64,000 nt of DNA from Siphonodentalium dalli (taxonomy: Eukaryota > Mollusca > Scaphopoda > Gadilida > Siphonodentaliidae): positions 215,715,982-215,779,981 of the forward strand of contig CP136063.1 of the NCBI GenBank assembly GCA_032622095.1, in the 5' to 3' direction. Numbering within the stretch: the first letter of the stretch is position 1; each line of letters begins with the position of its first letter. A program made the position numbers and the translations under genes. Under the pieces are notes generated by a model, which saw only the letters and a program-made list of their open reading frames with translations, did no database searches and was not told the origin of the DNA. Shown here one piece after another: positions 38,201-53,200 of the stretch.

Positions 38201-41200
38201 TGATAAATACAAACAATTGATGTTGCAAACCATTCAGAACAAGCCTGAATTTAGTGTGTCTGACATTTGCAGAATGAGGTCCCCAGAGGTTGAATTTAGT
38301 GATGCTATCTCGCACGGTGGGTTAGCATCACCAAATTCACCTTCTGGGGACCTATTCTGCTTAGCCCTCATCTTCTGGGAAGTATCTATTGTCTCAAATT
38401 AACATTGTTTTTAGTTATTATTTCCCTTCTGTTGAGTTTCTCTATCCCCCAATTTGCAGAAGATAAAATGTGTAAGGCCCGTTCCAAACGACGGAATTTT
38501 GTCGACTCGATTCTAATACCAGACCCACAATTGTATTAAATGCGTCAAAAATGCGACGTTTGAAACAATTAGATCCGTGTCAGACGCATCACAGACGAAT
38601 CTCCGTCCAATTCAGACGAATCTTCGTCGGTGATGCGTCTGAAATCCGTCTTGGTTTCAAACGACGGATTTTTGACGACTCGAATCTAATACATGTGACG
38701 AGAAGAGCTGAAAGTTGCCGAAGAACGAATGCAAATGATATGATAATGATATGATAATGGTATAATAATGAGGGGGCTCCCCTTATCTGAGGAAATACCC
38801 ACACGACGTCATTTGTCGCACCCTCTCTTTGTCATAAAGAAAGATATATCTATAAGCATTGCTTATGTAACAATGTGCAAATTGTAATTATTTTGGTAGT
38901 TTGATTCCTCAACGAACATGGCATGTCACTGACTCACATCTTATAATGGATATGGGTATCAATGTTTTATAATAATCCATATATACCGGTATAAGGGGTA
39001 GGGGTTGTAGCAACCGATTTATAATAATTCATATAGACCGATATTCCTTATTGTAAGGAATAGGGGTGGTAGTCTCTGATGTATAATAAATAATATTTAC
39101 CGGTATTACTTATTATAAGGGGCAGAGGTGGTACTACTGATTTATAATCATTCATATATACCGATATTACTTATTATGAGGGGTAAAGGGGTGGTAACCT
39201 CTTATTTATAATAATTCATATATTCAGGTATTACTTGTTATCAGGGGCAGAGTGGTAGCCTATGATTTATAATAATTTACATATACCGGTATTCCTTATT
39301 ATAAGGGGTATAGGGTGGTAGCCTCAGATTTATAATAATTCATATAAACCGGTATTACTTATTATGAGGGGTAGGGATGGTAGCCTATGATTTATAATAA
39401 TTCATAGATAACCGGTATTCATTATTATAAAGGATATATAGGTGGTAGCCTATGATTTATAATATATAATTAATATATTCCGGTATTCCTCATTATAAGG
39501 GGTAGGGTGGTACCACTGATCTTATTTATAATAATTCATATATACCGGCATTACTTATTATGAGGGGTATAGGGGTGGTAACCTCTTATTTATAATAATT
39601 CGTATATTCCGGGTTTCCTTATTATAAGGGTAGGGGTGGTAGTCTCTGATTTATAATAATTCTTGTATACCTGTATTTACATGCATGGTATACACATATA
39701 TGGCAATTGTTTGCATGATCTAACATTTATTTGTAGCGCCTATTATATTATATTATATAACTATATGTACTATATACATCCTCATATACATATGCACATA
39801 TATTCGCGCTGCAATCGCGCATATATTTATACATAATTTATACTGTATTTTAGTATATATATATGTATAATATACCGGTATATATAGGCCTCTATATCTA
39901 CGCGTGACCTTTTTGTGAAGGTAACATGGAGTGCACCTTTAAATAAATCGACTGATGTATTAGATTCGACGCGACAAAGATGCGTCCGTCTGAAACAAAA
40001 TTGACCGCAGACGCACCACCAACGGATTTAATACAATTAGATTCGAGTCGACAAAAATCCGTCGTTTGGAACGGGTCTAATCGAGGTGACTAATGGGTGA
40101 ACATCACCAACTACTACTGGGAAACTTCAAACTTATCCTAGGTCTCCCATAGCAGTTGAGGCCTAAGCAGAATGAGGTCCCCAGTGGGTGAATTTGTTGA
40201 ATCTAGCCCACTGTGTGGGATAGCATCACTAAATTCACCTACTCGGGACCTCATTCTGCACATGACAGACACTAAATTCAGGCTTGATTCAGACCTCCGC
40301 TCTCCAGTGTAATAATAATCACTGCCTTGATCTGATCTCCATGACATTTGGGACATGAATTTAATCCCTTTGATAATGGACTGGCTTCTGCTATTCAGTT
40401 CTATTATCAGACTTGGATCAGTCCATTATTCATTTGTAGGATGTTCAGATGCTAATGACATGCATATAATCACTAATGATTCATTTGTAGGCAGTGTTCG
40501 CGCTGTCGGTAGCCAAATTAGCCAATGGCTAATCTTTTTCGAATTTGGCTAATAAAAATTTCATTTGGCTAAACTTTTGGCTAAACAAATTTTTTGAACC
40601 CAAATGGAGACTGAAAGCATGGACCCAGAAAGCTAATTAATAAAAGCGCTCAATAGATCGACATTCAAGACGAAGTTAGGCGACGAAAGTATTTCATTAT
40701 TTTCGTACTTATGAAATATCGTACAAAGGGAAACCCGATCGACAACCAAGCGATCACAAATTGATATGCAATCATCTTTAGTTTTCACAAGACGGACAAT
40801 CAAAGACGCGTGGACATTAAACCGACCGTGGTTGAATTATGACAATGTGAAGAAAGCAATGTTTTGTAAAGTGCATTGACGCCGGTATATAAGCAATTTG
40901 TTCGTAACACGGTAACAGGCTGTTTTAATCTGGAGAAAAATTACGTCACTCTGCACGAAGCAGCAAAAGGTCATTATTATTTTTTACATTTAATCCCCTA
41001 ATCCCACATTCAGCCAATTGTCTGTCTGGTCACTCACGGCGCGCCTGCACAATGCATGTTTATGATGACATTGTATTTATGACGGTCGAGGTTTATGAGC
41101 ACCAAGTGTAAGACAATAGCTTAATCAGCCAAATGTGAATCACGACAGATTTTGTGGCTATTTGTCGTCAATACCGATACAGTCAAATTAATATGCATGC

Positions 41201-44200
41201 TTTTATGACAGATTGTAATTTGATAATGGCGTAACAATATTAAGTTATTAGTTTCCAGATGTCACTTAGATATTTTCGCAAGGATAAATATTTAATGATT
41301 TAAAAAATGATGTTGATATAAAACAAAAAAATAATGACATTAAGAAGGACAATCCCGGGTTACCCCCTCCCCCCAAAATCGCTCTCACATAAATATTAAT
41401 AAATTTTTAATAAATGATATATATAAAAATATTTCTAGTTCATCAAAATTATTTAAATTATTGTGTATTTTACCTGTGTCAGTTAGATTTTACGTTTTAG
41501 TCATTAATTGTGAACCGACCAGAAAACGATGATTTAATTTGGCCAAAGTTTTTTTCATTTGGCTAATAAAATTTTCATTTGGCTAAACTTTTGGCTCAAG
41601 TTTTTTTCGGTCCAGCGCGAACACTGTTTGTAGGAACATTAATTATAGGCTGAGTTTTAAACTTTTTAGCCAAACATCCCTACAAATGAATCAATTGTAA
41701 TCAATTAACTGTCATCAGTTGGTTGTCAATTTAATATCCGAGGTGTTGAGCTGCCTATAATATTCATAGTTTAATAACTACATATAAATGACATGTTTGT
41801 ACTTTATATTTCACATCACAAACTGAGTGAACAAATTATATTGTTATTCTTTAGAAACAAACGTTTAATAAATTAATTTATGGACTTGACAAGACAAAAC
41901 CTAGATAAAAGCAAATTATTACTATAATATAAAAACCTGATTATTATATGGACAGTTGCAGTTGCCCACCCATAGTAAATTGGTGTATTTATAAATCATA
42001 CAGGATTCAGTATTTTTCTGGACACGCATAGATGCACTCTATATTCAAATTCAAATTTCTGTTGAATATTTCCAGATATTTGACATCACTGTTAACAGAA
42101 AATTTGCTAGATTCCTTTATTGGACGGAAATGTATCATCTTCACATTTCAAATCCAAAATTTTAGTTCTAATATAATTTGCCTTGGCACGAAAAGAGTTA
42201 AATTATCAAGTGTGATAAATGCATTCAGTTCAATTTGCACTTTTAAAGTTTTATTCAGAATTTTGGAACATTTATTATGATCTTTTTAGCTCAACTTTAC
42301 TTTGTAAAGTTTGAGCTATTGCCATGGCTTTGTCGTCCGTCGTGAGTGCGTGTGTGCGTGATGCGTCAACAATTTCCTTTAGCATGGGCTACAGGTCGTA
42401 CCTTTGGTCGGATCATTATGAAATTTGTCATAGCTGTTGACATTGACATGTAGATGGGAACGAGTCATTTTGGGTTCATTCGGGAAAAAAACAATGCCGC
42501 CAGTGGCCATCTTGGATTTCAATATTCAATCCATTAGCACGGGCTACAGGTCGTACTGTTCGTCTGATCATCATGAAATTTGTCATGGATGTTAATATTG
42601 ACATGTAGATGGGAACGAGTGATTTTGGGGTTGTTCGGACAAAAAACATGGCCACCGGCAGCCATCTTAGATTTTACTCTTTGCATGACTAAATTCTTTG
42701 GCACGGTCTACAAGTCGTACCTTTGGTCGGATTATCATAAATATTTTCATGGATGTTAACAATGACATGTAGATGGGAACGAGTCATTTTGGGGTCATTT
42801 GGCAAAAAAACATGGCCGCCAGCAGCCATTGATGGATTTTACTCTTTGTATGACTAAATCCTTTAGCACGGGCTACAGGTCGTACCTTTAGTCTGATCAT
42901 TATGAAATTTGTCATGGCTGTTGAAATTGGAATGTAGATGGGAACGAGTCATTTTGGGGTCATTCGGACAAACAACATGGCCGCCAGCGGCCATCTTGGA
43001 TTTAAAAATTCAATCTATTAGCATGGGCTACAGGTCGTACCTTTAGTCTGATCATCATGAAATTTGTCATGAATGTTAACATTGACATGTAGATGGGAAC
43101 GAGTAATTTTGGGGTCATTCGGCCCAAAAACATGGCCGCCAGCAGCCATCTTAGATTTACTCTTTGCATGACTAAATTCTTTGGCACGGCCTACAGGTCG
43201 TACCTTTGGTCAGATCATCATAAAATGTGTCATGGATGTTAACAATGACATGTAGATGGGAACGAGTCATTTTGGGGTCATTCGGCAAAAAAACATGGCC
43301 GCCAGCAGCCGTTTTTGATTTTACTCATGACTAAATCCTTTAGCACGGGCTACAGGTCATACCTTTAGTCTTATCATCATGAAATTTGTCATGGCTGTTG
43401 AAATTGGAATGTAGATGGTAACGAGTCGTTTTGGGGTCATTCGGACAAACAACATGGCCGCCAGCGGCCATCTTGGATTTCAAAATTCAATCCATTAGCA
43501 CGGGCTACAGGTCGTACCTTTGGTCTGATCATCATGAAATTTGTCATGAATGTTAACATTGACATGTAGATGGGAACGAGTAATTTTGGGGTAATTCGGC
43601 CCAAAAACATGGCCGCCGGCAGCCATCTTAGATTTACTCTTTGCATGACTAAATTCTTTGGCACGGCCTACAGGTCGTACCTTTGGTCCGATCATCATAA
43701 AATGTGTCATGGATGTTAACAATGACATGTAGATGGGAACGAGTCATTTTGGGGTCATTCGGCAAAAAACATGGCCGCCAGCAGCCATTTTGGATTTTAC
43801 TCTTTGTATGACTAAATCCTTTAGCATGGGCTACAGGTCGTACCTTTAGTCTTATCATCATGAAATTTGTCATGGCTGTTGAAATTGGAATGTAGATGGG
43901 AACGAGTCGTTTTGGGGTCATTCGGACAAACAACATGGCCGCCAGCGGCCATCTTGGATTTCAAAATTCAATCCATTAGCACGGGCTACAGGTCGTACCT
44001 TTGGTCTGATCATCATGAAATTTGTCATGAATGTTAACATTGACATGTAGATGGGAACGAGTAATTTTGGGGTCAATCGGGCCAAAAACATGGCCGCCGG
44101 CAGCCATCTTAGATTTACTCTTTGCATGACTAAATTCTTTGGCACGGCCTACAGGTCGTACCTTTGGTCGGATCATCATAAAATGTGTCATGGATGTTAA

Positions 44201-47200
44201 CAATGACATGTAGATGGGAACGAGTCATTTTGGGGTCATTCAGCAAAAAAACATGGCCGCCAGCAGCCATTTTGGATTTTACTCTTTGTATGACTAAATC
44301 CTTTAGCACGGGCTACAGGTCGTACCTTTAGTCTGATCATCATGAAATTTGTCATGGCTGTTGAAATTGGAATGTAGATGGGAACGAGTCATTTTCGGGT
44401 CATTCGGACAAACAACATGGCAGCCAGCGGCCATCTTGGATTTCAAAATTCAATCCATTAGCACGGGCTACAGGTCGTACCTTTGGTCTGATCATCATGA
44501 AATTTGTCATGGATGTTAACATTGACATGTAGATGGGAACGACTAATTTTGGGGTCATTCGGCCAAAAAACATGGCTGCCGGCAGCCATCTTAGATTTAC
44601 TCTTTGCATGACTAAATTCTTTGGTACGGCCTACAGGTCGTACCCTTGGTCGGATCATCATAAAATCATAATCATAATCATCATAAAATCATAAAAAACA
44701 TGGCCACCAGTCGCAATTTTGGATTTCAAAATTCAATCCATTGGCGTGGGCTACAGGTCATACTGCTCGTCTGATCATCATGTAATTTGTCATGGATGTT
44801 AATATTGACATGTAGATGGGAACGAGTCATTTTGGGGTCATTCGGCCAAAAACAATGGCCACCAGAAGCCATCTTGGATTTAACTCTTTGCATGACTAAA
44901 TCCTTCGGCGCGGCCTACATGTCGTAGCTTTGGTCAGATCTTCATGAAATTTGTTACGGATATTAACAATGACATGTAGATGGGAATTATTCATTTTGGA
45001 GTCATTTGGCCAAAAAACATGGCTGCCAGCAGCCATCTGGGATTTTACTCTTTGCATGACTAAATCCTTTGACACAGGCTACAGGTCGTATCATTTGTCA
45101 GATCATCATGAAATTTGTACTGGATGTTAATAATGACATGTAAAGTTTTTTTGGGGTCATTTGGCAAAAAAACATGGCTGCCAGTGGCCATCTTAGATTT
45201 TACTCTTTGCATAACTTTCCACATTCCTAATCACTCCATTGACTTTAACACATGAAATAATTCCCTTTCCAAGTTGAGCTACAGTGTCATTGACACTTTC
45301 ATTTTCGATATTATAATAATAAATATTGAGTTAAGAACTGATATTGAGAACATAGATATTGTTAGATTTGAAACAGATTCATTCAATTCATATCACCATA
45401 ACTTTTTCTGAACCATATCATTTGTTTCTAGCAACACCAGAGCTTATTGAGAATGACCATTGAATCTATATATATAAAACCCGTCGTCTGTGTGTGTGTG
45501 TATCTGTGTATAACTCGGTCACGCTTTTGGCGCGCTTATAACTTTTCAACCATGCGTGCAATGGAGCTCAAATTTGGATCACGGTCTATATTTTGTCGTA
45601 AAAGGTGACTCACAAAATTTCACGCCGATTGGTCAAAGCAAACCTGAGATCTAACATGGTCCCCAAATGCAGTATTTGCACCCAAGTAGACACTATTTCT
45701 TATGACGTTTGTCGAAATGACGTCATATGACGTCGTACACAAACCCACACTTGCGTTGCTATTGTATTGACGAAATTTCGATGCGCTCTGCCAAAGAGTT
45801 GTTGAAAATGGGCGCTATAAATTAATTGTCAGATCAGGTTGAGTGAGAATATTATAAGTATATAGGCCTAATGCATGTTGCTTTTGTCGTGAAAGTGCAT
45901 GGGGTGTAGATTCGATACTAGAACGTTCTATACCGTCGTTGGAAATTGGTGCTAAACGGTCTTATAATATGCCACTTCAGTGTTAATATAAGTAATGGAT
46001 TGTGTCTTTGTTATGAAAGTTGTGCATTGTGTGTGGAATCGAAGGAGTACATATACGGAAGACGTCATTTTGACGGGCAATCCCCTAGTATTTAAATATT
46101 TATGATCATGCCCTGGTTTTGCAGCAGGCATTATCGTTAAAACACACAAACTAAGATTGTGTAAATAGGTGGATTCAAACTGTGAAGTCCTTTCGTGACA
46201 TAAACTGTTAAGGTGTATTGTCATATATTTAATACATCCTCCTTTCAACGAATAAGACCTACACTTGCTTTTGACAACCCACCAGACCAGATATCAATGT
46301 TTGGTTTGATTCATCCATGCATATAATGATCACGAGGCAACCATGTTACACAGTTAACACAAGGATCAACAAAAGGATTGGGCTATTGAGTTCACGAAAA
46401 TGACTCCAACAACCTGTTTATGTACATGTATATTTATTGTACCATCGTATCACATCTCTATATCACATGCTTATTTGTCTATCACAATTACGATACGTCA
46501 CCATTATTAATATTAGCCTCAATGAATTTTTCATTATGTAGGTTATCAGCACCCAGGTATATGAATCTATGTTATGTTAACAGCACACTGATATATAATT
46601 TAACCCTTCCTTATTTGAGTGTTGGCTCAATCAAACTCAAAGTACACGTAGAGGACTGCTGATGGTGTTTTTTGCCAAGTCATGCAACAACAACAGCCCT
46701 CTCGAATGAGTTCACTGAGTTAACTACAGTAATGCTCTAAATAATCAACTCCTTAAACACAGCAGAATTATGGGTAACTTTTCAGGATTTAGTCGGAAAT
46801 ATGGCTTGTTGCCATTCATAGGAAAGCTCTCCCCGAGGGCTTTCCGATGAATGGCAACAAGCCATATTTCTGACTAAATCATGAAAAGTTACCCATAATT
46901 CTGCTGTGTTTAGGAGTCGATTAATTAGAGCATTACTGTACGCCACTTGTGCCTCTCCATTGGAATTGCTTGGGTAGAGGACATCAAGCCTGAATTTACA
47001 TGTAGGATGTTTGACATTTGCAGAATGAGTGGGCTAGTGTCACTAAATTCACCCTCTGGGGACCTCATTCTGCTTAGGCCTCAACTGCTATGAGAGACCA
47101 AGGAACACATTCAAGTTGCTCAGTTGAAGTTGGTGATGTTCACCCATTAGTCACCTCGATTATGCAATTTATCTTCTGCAAATTAGGGATATAGAAACTA

Positions 47201-50200
47201 AACAGAAGGGGAAAAAGTAGCTAAAAAACAATGTTATTACTGCCTCACATTTGTCACCATATTCAAATGGATTGAAAATTGATTATCAAACCAGATTGTG
47301 TTTTTCGGATGGCATTTCTCATTATGAACATGTTATGTTATACACCAGAATCTAAACTAAAAGCAAGACAGTTACAACAAATAAGATTAATACGGGAAAG
47401 TGGCTAACTGCATTTCACCATGACAGCGCCTCACATGCAATAAAATGTGTGTGTAAGTTGTTGGAGATGTTCTGATTCGGTCATGTGGTTTTTCATTGGG
47501 GGAAATCCCTTGAAATTGTGTTTTGTATCATTAGTTTGTGAATAGGTGACATGCTAACTTTATCAAAAAATCCAAACAGGTGTGGTGAAAATAAGTCTTT
47601 ATGGAGACTGCCGAAGATTCAAGAAATGGACTGTCTGATTCATTAGATAATCATGAACCCTCTGAACCCTGGAATACATTTGTAAAATTCCTCTTCCCTG
47701 GGTTGTTGGACAAAATTGGGATATTTCAAATGATACCTAAACCACTTTACAATAGAATGAAACACATGTAATTCATTATGGATATTGATTAGTATGCTAT
47801 GAATTTTAAAACACTTAATATATATGGTATAAGCGAGTTGTTGAGCTTGCTATGTTATGCCCACCAACAGTTATCACCAGGCAAATGAACAATATATTTA
47901 TTGATTTAATTTGTTTGTGGCCACAACATCAGATGTTTCATATGACATCAGCTGATCAGTTTTCCATGTTTTATTTAAAAAAAAATTACTTATCATATAA
48001 AAACGACTCCAAAATAACTCCAAGATGTATTAAGTAGTTGAACCTTACTATGCCATAGTCACCAACAGTTATTGCCAGGTTTCCCTATGTAACCCTGAAA
48101 TCTATAATTAACACACCACATTCTCTTTTTCATGATGTACATTGGTTGGCTGGTTTTCTGGTCAACCGGGTTATAGCCGTTTGTGAATTGGTAATTTTTT
48201 TTCTGGCCAATTAGGTTCAAAGGGTTAAGGTCCAATCAAATTTACTTTAGTTTAGATTGAAAAAATTGGGTATCACTTTACACCATACAATAAGTTTGAC
48301 ACTGTAGAGGTTTCCAACCTGCAACTGTCACAGAGATGTGACACAAACAACAACACATGCTATTTGGAAGGTCTTTTATAAGCACATTGACTTGTGTGGA
48401 TAAGTTACGTCTAGATATACATCTGGTCATCAATGAATGTCAGCAAAGGAGGTGTGTAAATTATCCAAGCACCTTCCCAATGCACATTCAAATACTCTAG
48501 AATAAAATATATAACAGTTAGAAATCATATATGTCTTGGAATTTTAAAGTATCCAACTAAATTTTCATTTCCGGCTAATATTCATTGTCAAAGTAGAAAA
48601 ATTATAAGACCAATAGTTGACCATTTAACCCTTTTAGTGCCAGGGGCTGATCTCATCGGCCCTAAGTCTGTAGAGTGCCCTAAAAAAAAAAAAAAAAAAA
48701 ATTTTGTTTAATTTAAAAAAAAATAAATAATTTGGGTTAGGCCAATGCATTCTATTATATATGCGAGGCGACCTATGGTCGACTCGCATATATAAGAGAA
48801 TGCATTGGCACAGGGTATATGGGTCGATACAAAAATCGGACCTGGCACTCAAAGGGTTAATAAATTATAATCAAAATGAAAGGATGACAGGTTATGTTTC
48901 ATGTACAATTTACCCACATAAGCCGACATGCTTCACTATTCACTGATTTTGTTGGTTTGTTGGAATTTATTTGATTGACACCATCTATTGACACCATCTT
49001 AATATATGTTTGTATGCCTTTTTACATGAGAATTTTATGATTTTCATCACACATTTACATATCTATTATCCCTTGTTTGTTTATGTATGCCTAATTATAA
49101 CATCATTATTTTGTCAAGAAGTTTTACACGTTATGCACAGTGCAAGGCTCAAAATGAGTGACCATTGTCAAGTCAAGATCATTGTCCGATGAAAAATAGC
49201 TTATGTGCAGTGCACTTCTGTATTTGTTGGACATTATGTCCAATGCAAATTTTTAAACAATCTGTATCTGTTTGGGTACGTACAAGGAGCCACTACTGGT
49301 CCAATCGGACATTGAGAGTAAAGAATAGATCTTTTTTAATTTCAGATCAATTCAGAGTTAATATAGTTATGTCGCTTGAGAATTGCATGTGTATTTATTA
49401 ATCAACGTAAGGTTTTTGAACTTTTGAAAACAAAAATAACATGGGTTTTTCCTGGGTGTCGATTGGACGCTCACTGAAATATGCACATCATTGACGAATA
49501 ATGAGTCAATTGGAAATTTAAATACTGTCTCATACAGTACATCTGAAAATTTGACAGGCACCATTTTGAAATGACCAACACCATCCATTTGATGCCTGTC
49601 ATTTTGACAGTCAGTAAAACAAAAATTATTTTGAGCCTTTGTACAGCGATCAGAATCCTTGTTTATATCACAGTAATTTCGTCATATATTTTCAATATAA
49701 TTGCATGGGTTTTGTCTTTACTAACTGCATTTAGGCTTATTACATATGTAACACATTCGTTATTATACCCTCCCATAACCCAAGTTATGGGGGTATATAG
49801 GAATTGGCTCATCTGTCTGTCTGTGGATGCAATTTTGTCTGAGCTTCAATTCCTACATTTTTCAGTCAATTTACATGTATTTGAAACTTGGCACATATAT
49901 TTACTGCCATGGGAATCTGTGTACCTGCAACCATGAGGTCCACTCAACATTTTTTTAGTGTAGTTATCCCCCTTTTTTGACTTAGTAATTTTTCACAACC
50001 TTCTATACTCTGGTTATCTGTCTGATTCCAGGAAGTGATCCCACTTCTCACAAGGACGTCAGTTTAAACTTTGGACCGGGTAACTTGTGTTTTCCTGTGT
50101 ATCCATACAATAGTATTGGTACACAATGCCGACATTTGGATCAGCCATCTGTCAGTCTGTAGATAATATTGATGTGATACCATATCTTAAATGATTTTAA

Positions 50201-53200
50201 TCTCAGCCATGCAATTATATTTCCACCTATTGGGCTAGATTGTTAAAAAGTTTTGTAAACAAAATAATTGTTAACAAATTATCAACCGACTTATTAAAAG
50301 TTTATCTCCAAAAAAAGGAAACATTTAGTCAGTAGTGTTGATTTAAAGATTATCAATTATTTATCTATACATCTTTTGATTGGATTTGCTCAATTGCGTG
50401 CTAAAATTATCGGTACGAAAACACCGATTCTCAAAATTTGGTACCGAAAGCATTAAAATTTGGTAACAATCACCCCTTCAGTCTTGGTTTAAGTGTCATG
50501 ATGGCCAACAACATCCAGACTATTTAGCTGGTAAGTCATCAAAATGATCAATATCACCATAGGTATGGGTATCACATTAGTTATCATATATATTGTAGGC
50601 CTTTTGATTAGATTTTAATACTTCTCTCTCTCCCTTAGCTTTGAAGTTTGTCTTTTTCCATGTCAAATTTTAAAATCACAGGCCTCAAAATTCATTCTGA
50701 TGTAATGAGTATCCATCCTATAGCCAGGTTTCTGTGACATGACATTGATTTGAAATTGCCCTTGTTCTACAGTAATTCCCTAATTAATTGACTCTTTAAC
50801 CACAGCAGAATTATGGGTAACTGTTCAGGATTTAGTCGGAAATATGTATTGTTGCCATTCTTCGGAAAGCTCTCGTTGCATTCATATGAAAGCTCTCAGG
50901 GAGAGCTTTCCAATGAATGGCAACAAGCCATATTTCCGACTAAATCCTGAAATGTTACCCATAATTCTGTGGTGGTTAAAGAGTCGATTAATTAGGGCAT
51001 TACTGCAATTATCTTCTGTTACCGCTTCCGTGACTGGAGCTTCCTGAAATTTTGTGAAAACTCTGGCAATGCATTTTCTTATATATGCGAGTCTCCCATA
51101 GGGACCCTCGTATATATAAGAAAATACATTGGTTACAATATTTACCTTGACCTTGTAAGCCAGTGCATTCTTTTATATATGTGAGGCTCCATATGGGAGA
51201 CTCGCACATATAAGAGAATGTATTGCCGCTGGCACAGGTTCCTTAATGCTGCAGCAGTGCAGCTCCTGTCATGAAAGGATTAAAGACGTATTGTGGACTT
51301 ATTTCATTGAATAACACAAATCAGTTTATATCCAAACACTTGTATTGCATCAAGTCTGAGTTTAGTGTACCTGTCATTTGCAGAATGAGGTCCCCAGAGG
51401 GTGAATTTAGTGACGCTATCCCACATAGCGGGCTAGCATCATCAAATTCACCCTCTTGGGACCTCATTATGCATGGCCTCATCTGCTATGGGCAACAAAG
51501 ACTAAGATTGAAGTTCCCAAATGGTGAATATTGTGATGTACACCCATTGGGAACCTTGATTATGCAATGTGTCGTCTGCCAATTTGGGGATATAGAGAAA
51601 CTAAACTAAAAAAGAATTAGAATCTATGTGAAAGAGTTTCTGTTGAAATTTGATAATAAAGAAACTTTCCAGAGAAGATGAGACCTAAGCAGAATGAGGT
51701 CCCCAGAGGGTTAATTTAGTGATGCTAGCCCGCTATGCAGATAGCGTCACTAAATTCACCCTCTGGGGACCTCATTCTGCAAATGACAGGTACACTAAAC
51801 TCAGACTTGTATTGCATAATACTTATTGGATCATAGAATGGTGATGTCCGGGTATAAATTGATCTTGAGCCATTATGACTTCTCCCTGATAACTCCACGT
51901 CTCACTAATAGTCAAGTACAGTAATGCTCTAATTAATCGACTCCTTGACCACAGCAGAATTATGGGTAATTTTTCAGGATTTAGTCGGAAATATGGCTTG
52001 TTGCCATTCATTGGAAAGCTCTCGCCGAGAGCTTTCCGATGAATGGCAACAAGCCATATTTCCGACTAAATCCTGAAAAATTACCCATAATTCTGCTGTG
52101 GTTAAGTGGTCAATTAATTTGGGCATTACTGTTGGCTTGTCCCTGCACTATTTTAGCACTAAAATTAACCAATTGTTTAAAGATTTCTGTCTTATAATTA
52201 TTAGATGTTAAAGGGATGGGGCTTGTGTCACTATCGGCAGATTTTGACAAGAATTTTCAACGTCTGTTATAAATAAGAATAAGCCACCCTGTTTTAATCA
52301 CACTAATTAATCTGTCTTTTAACCCTTTCATGGCTGGAGCTTCCTGAAATTTTTTGAAAACCCTGTGCCAATGCAATCTCTTATATATGCAAGTCTCCCA
52401 TAGGGAGTCTGGCATATGTATAAGAGGATACATTGGCCCTAACACTATTTACATTGACCTTGTAAACCAGTGCATTCTCTTATATTCATGTAAGCCTATG
52501 GGAGACTCACATATATAAGAGAATGCACTGGCACAGGGTCTGTAATGCTACACCAGCGCAGTTCCTGTCATAATAGGGTTAATATACAAGTTTTAGACAT
52601 GTGTATCCAGATTTAGGTTTTCTATATCCTCGCTTCAAACACATGTCATACAATTGAAACATCACGCTCTCATATGCATAGGTCAAGTCTGCAAATAGTG
52701 TGTTTGTCATTTGCAGAATGATGTCCCAAGAGGGTAAATTTAGTGATGCTACACTGCACAGCGACCTAGCATCGCCAAAATCACCCTCTGGGGACCTCAT
52801 TCTGTTTAGGCTTCAACTTCTTTGGGAGACCTAGCATCAGATTAAAGTTCTCCAGTTGAAGTTGGTGATTCACCCATCAGTCACTTCGATTATGCATTTT
52901 AACTTCTGCAAATTATGGGGATATGGAAATTTCCCAGAAGCAACTAAAACAATGTTAATTTGAGACTATAATACATCCCAGAAGATGAGGCCTTAGAAGA
53001 ATGAGGTCCCCATAGGGTGAATTTGGTTATGCTAGCCCACTGTGGGATAGCATCATTAAAAGCACCCTCTGGGGACCTCATTATACAAATGAAAGACACA
53101 CTATTTGCAGGCTTTGCATTTATTAGCATAGTACCATTATTTTTCTCAGCAGGTTCCATAATTTTTGTGTATTGTCATTTAGCTTTTCTTTTTTCGCATC

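Larger units (their letters stand above)
38240..40286. mobile_element. P3 foldback MITE, long form, split by a Harbinger-like insertion
   Basis: Left part 38240-38475, right part 40081-40286. Ends CAAGCCTGAATTTAG / CTAAATTCAGGCTTG; flanks ATTCAGAA / ATTCAGAC (7 of 8). Removing 38476-40080 restores the middle seen in sister copies (AAATG-cATAATCGAGGTGAC). Confidence 0.85.

Noticed and set aside
43437-44661. Several minus-strand ORFs of 67-95 codons with similar peptides
   Set aside because: They repeat with the ~481-bp period and are translations of satellite monomers.
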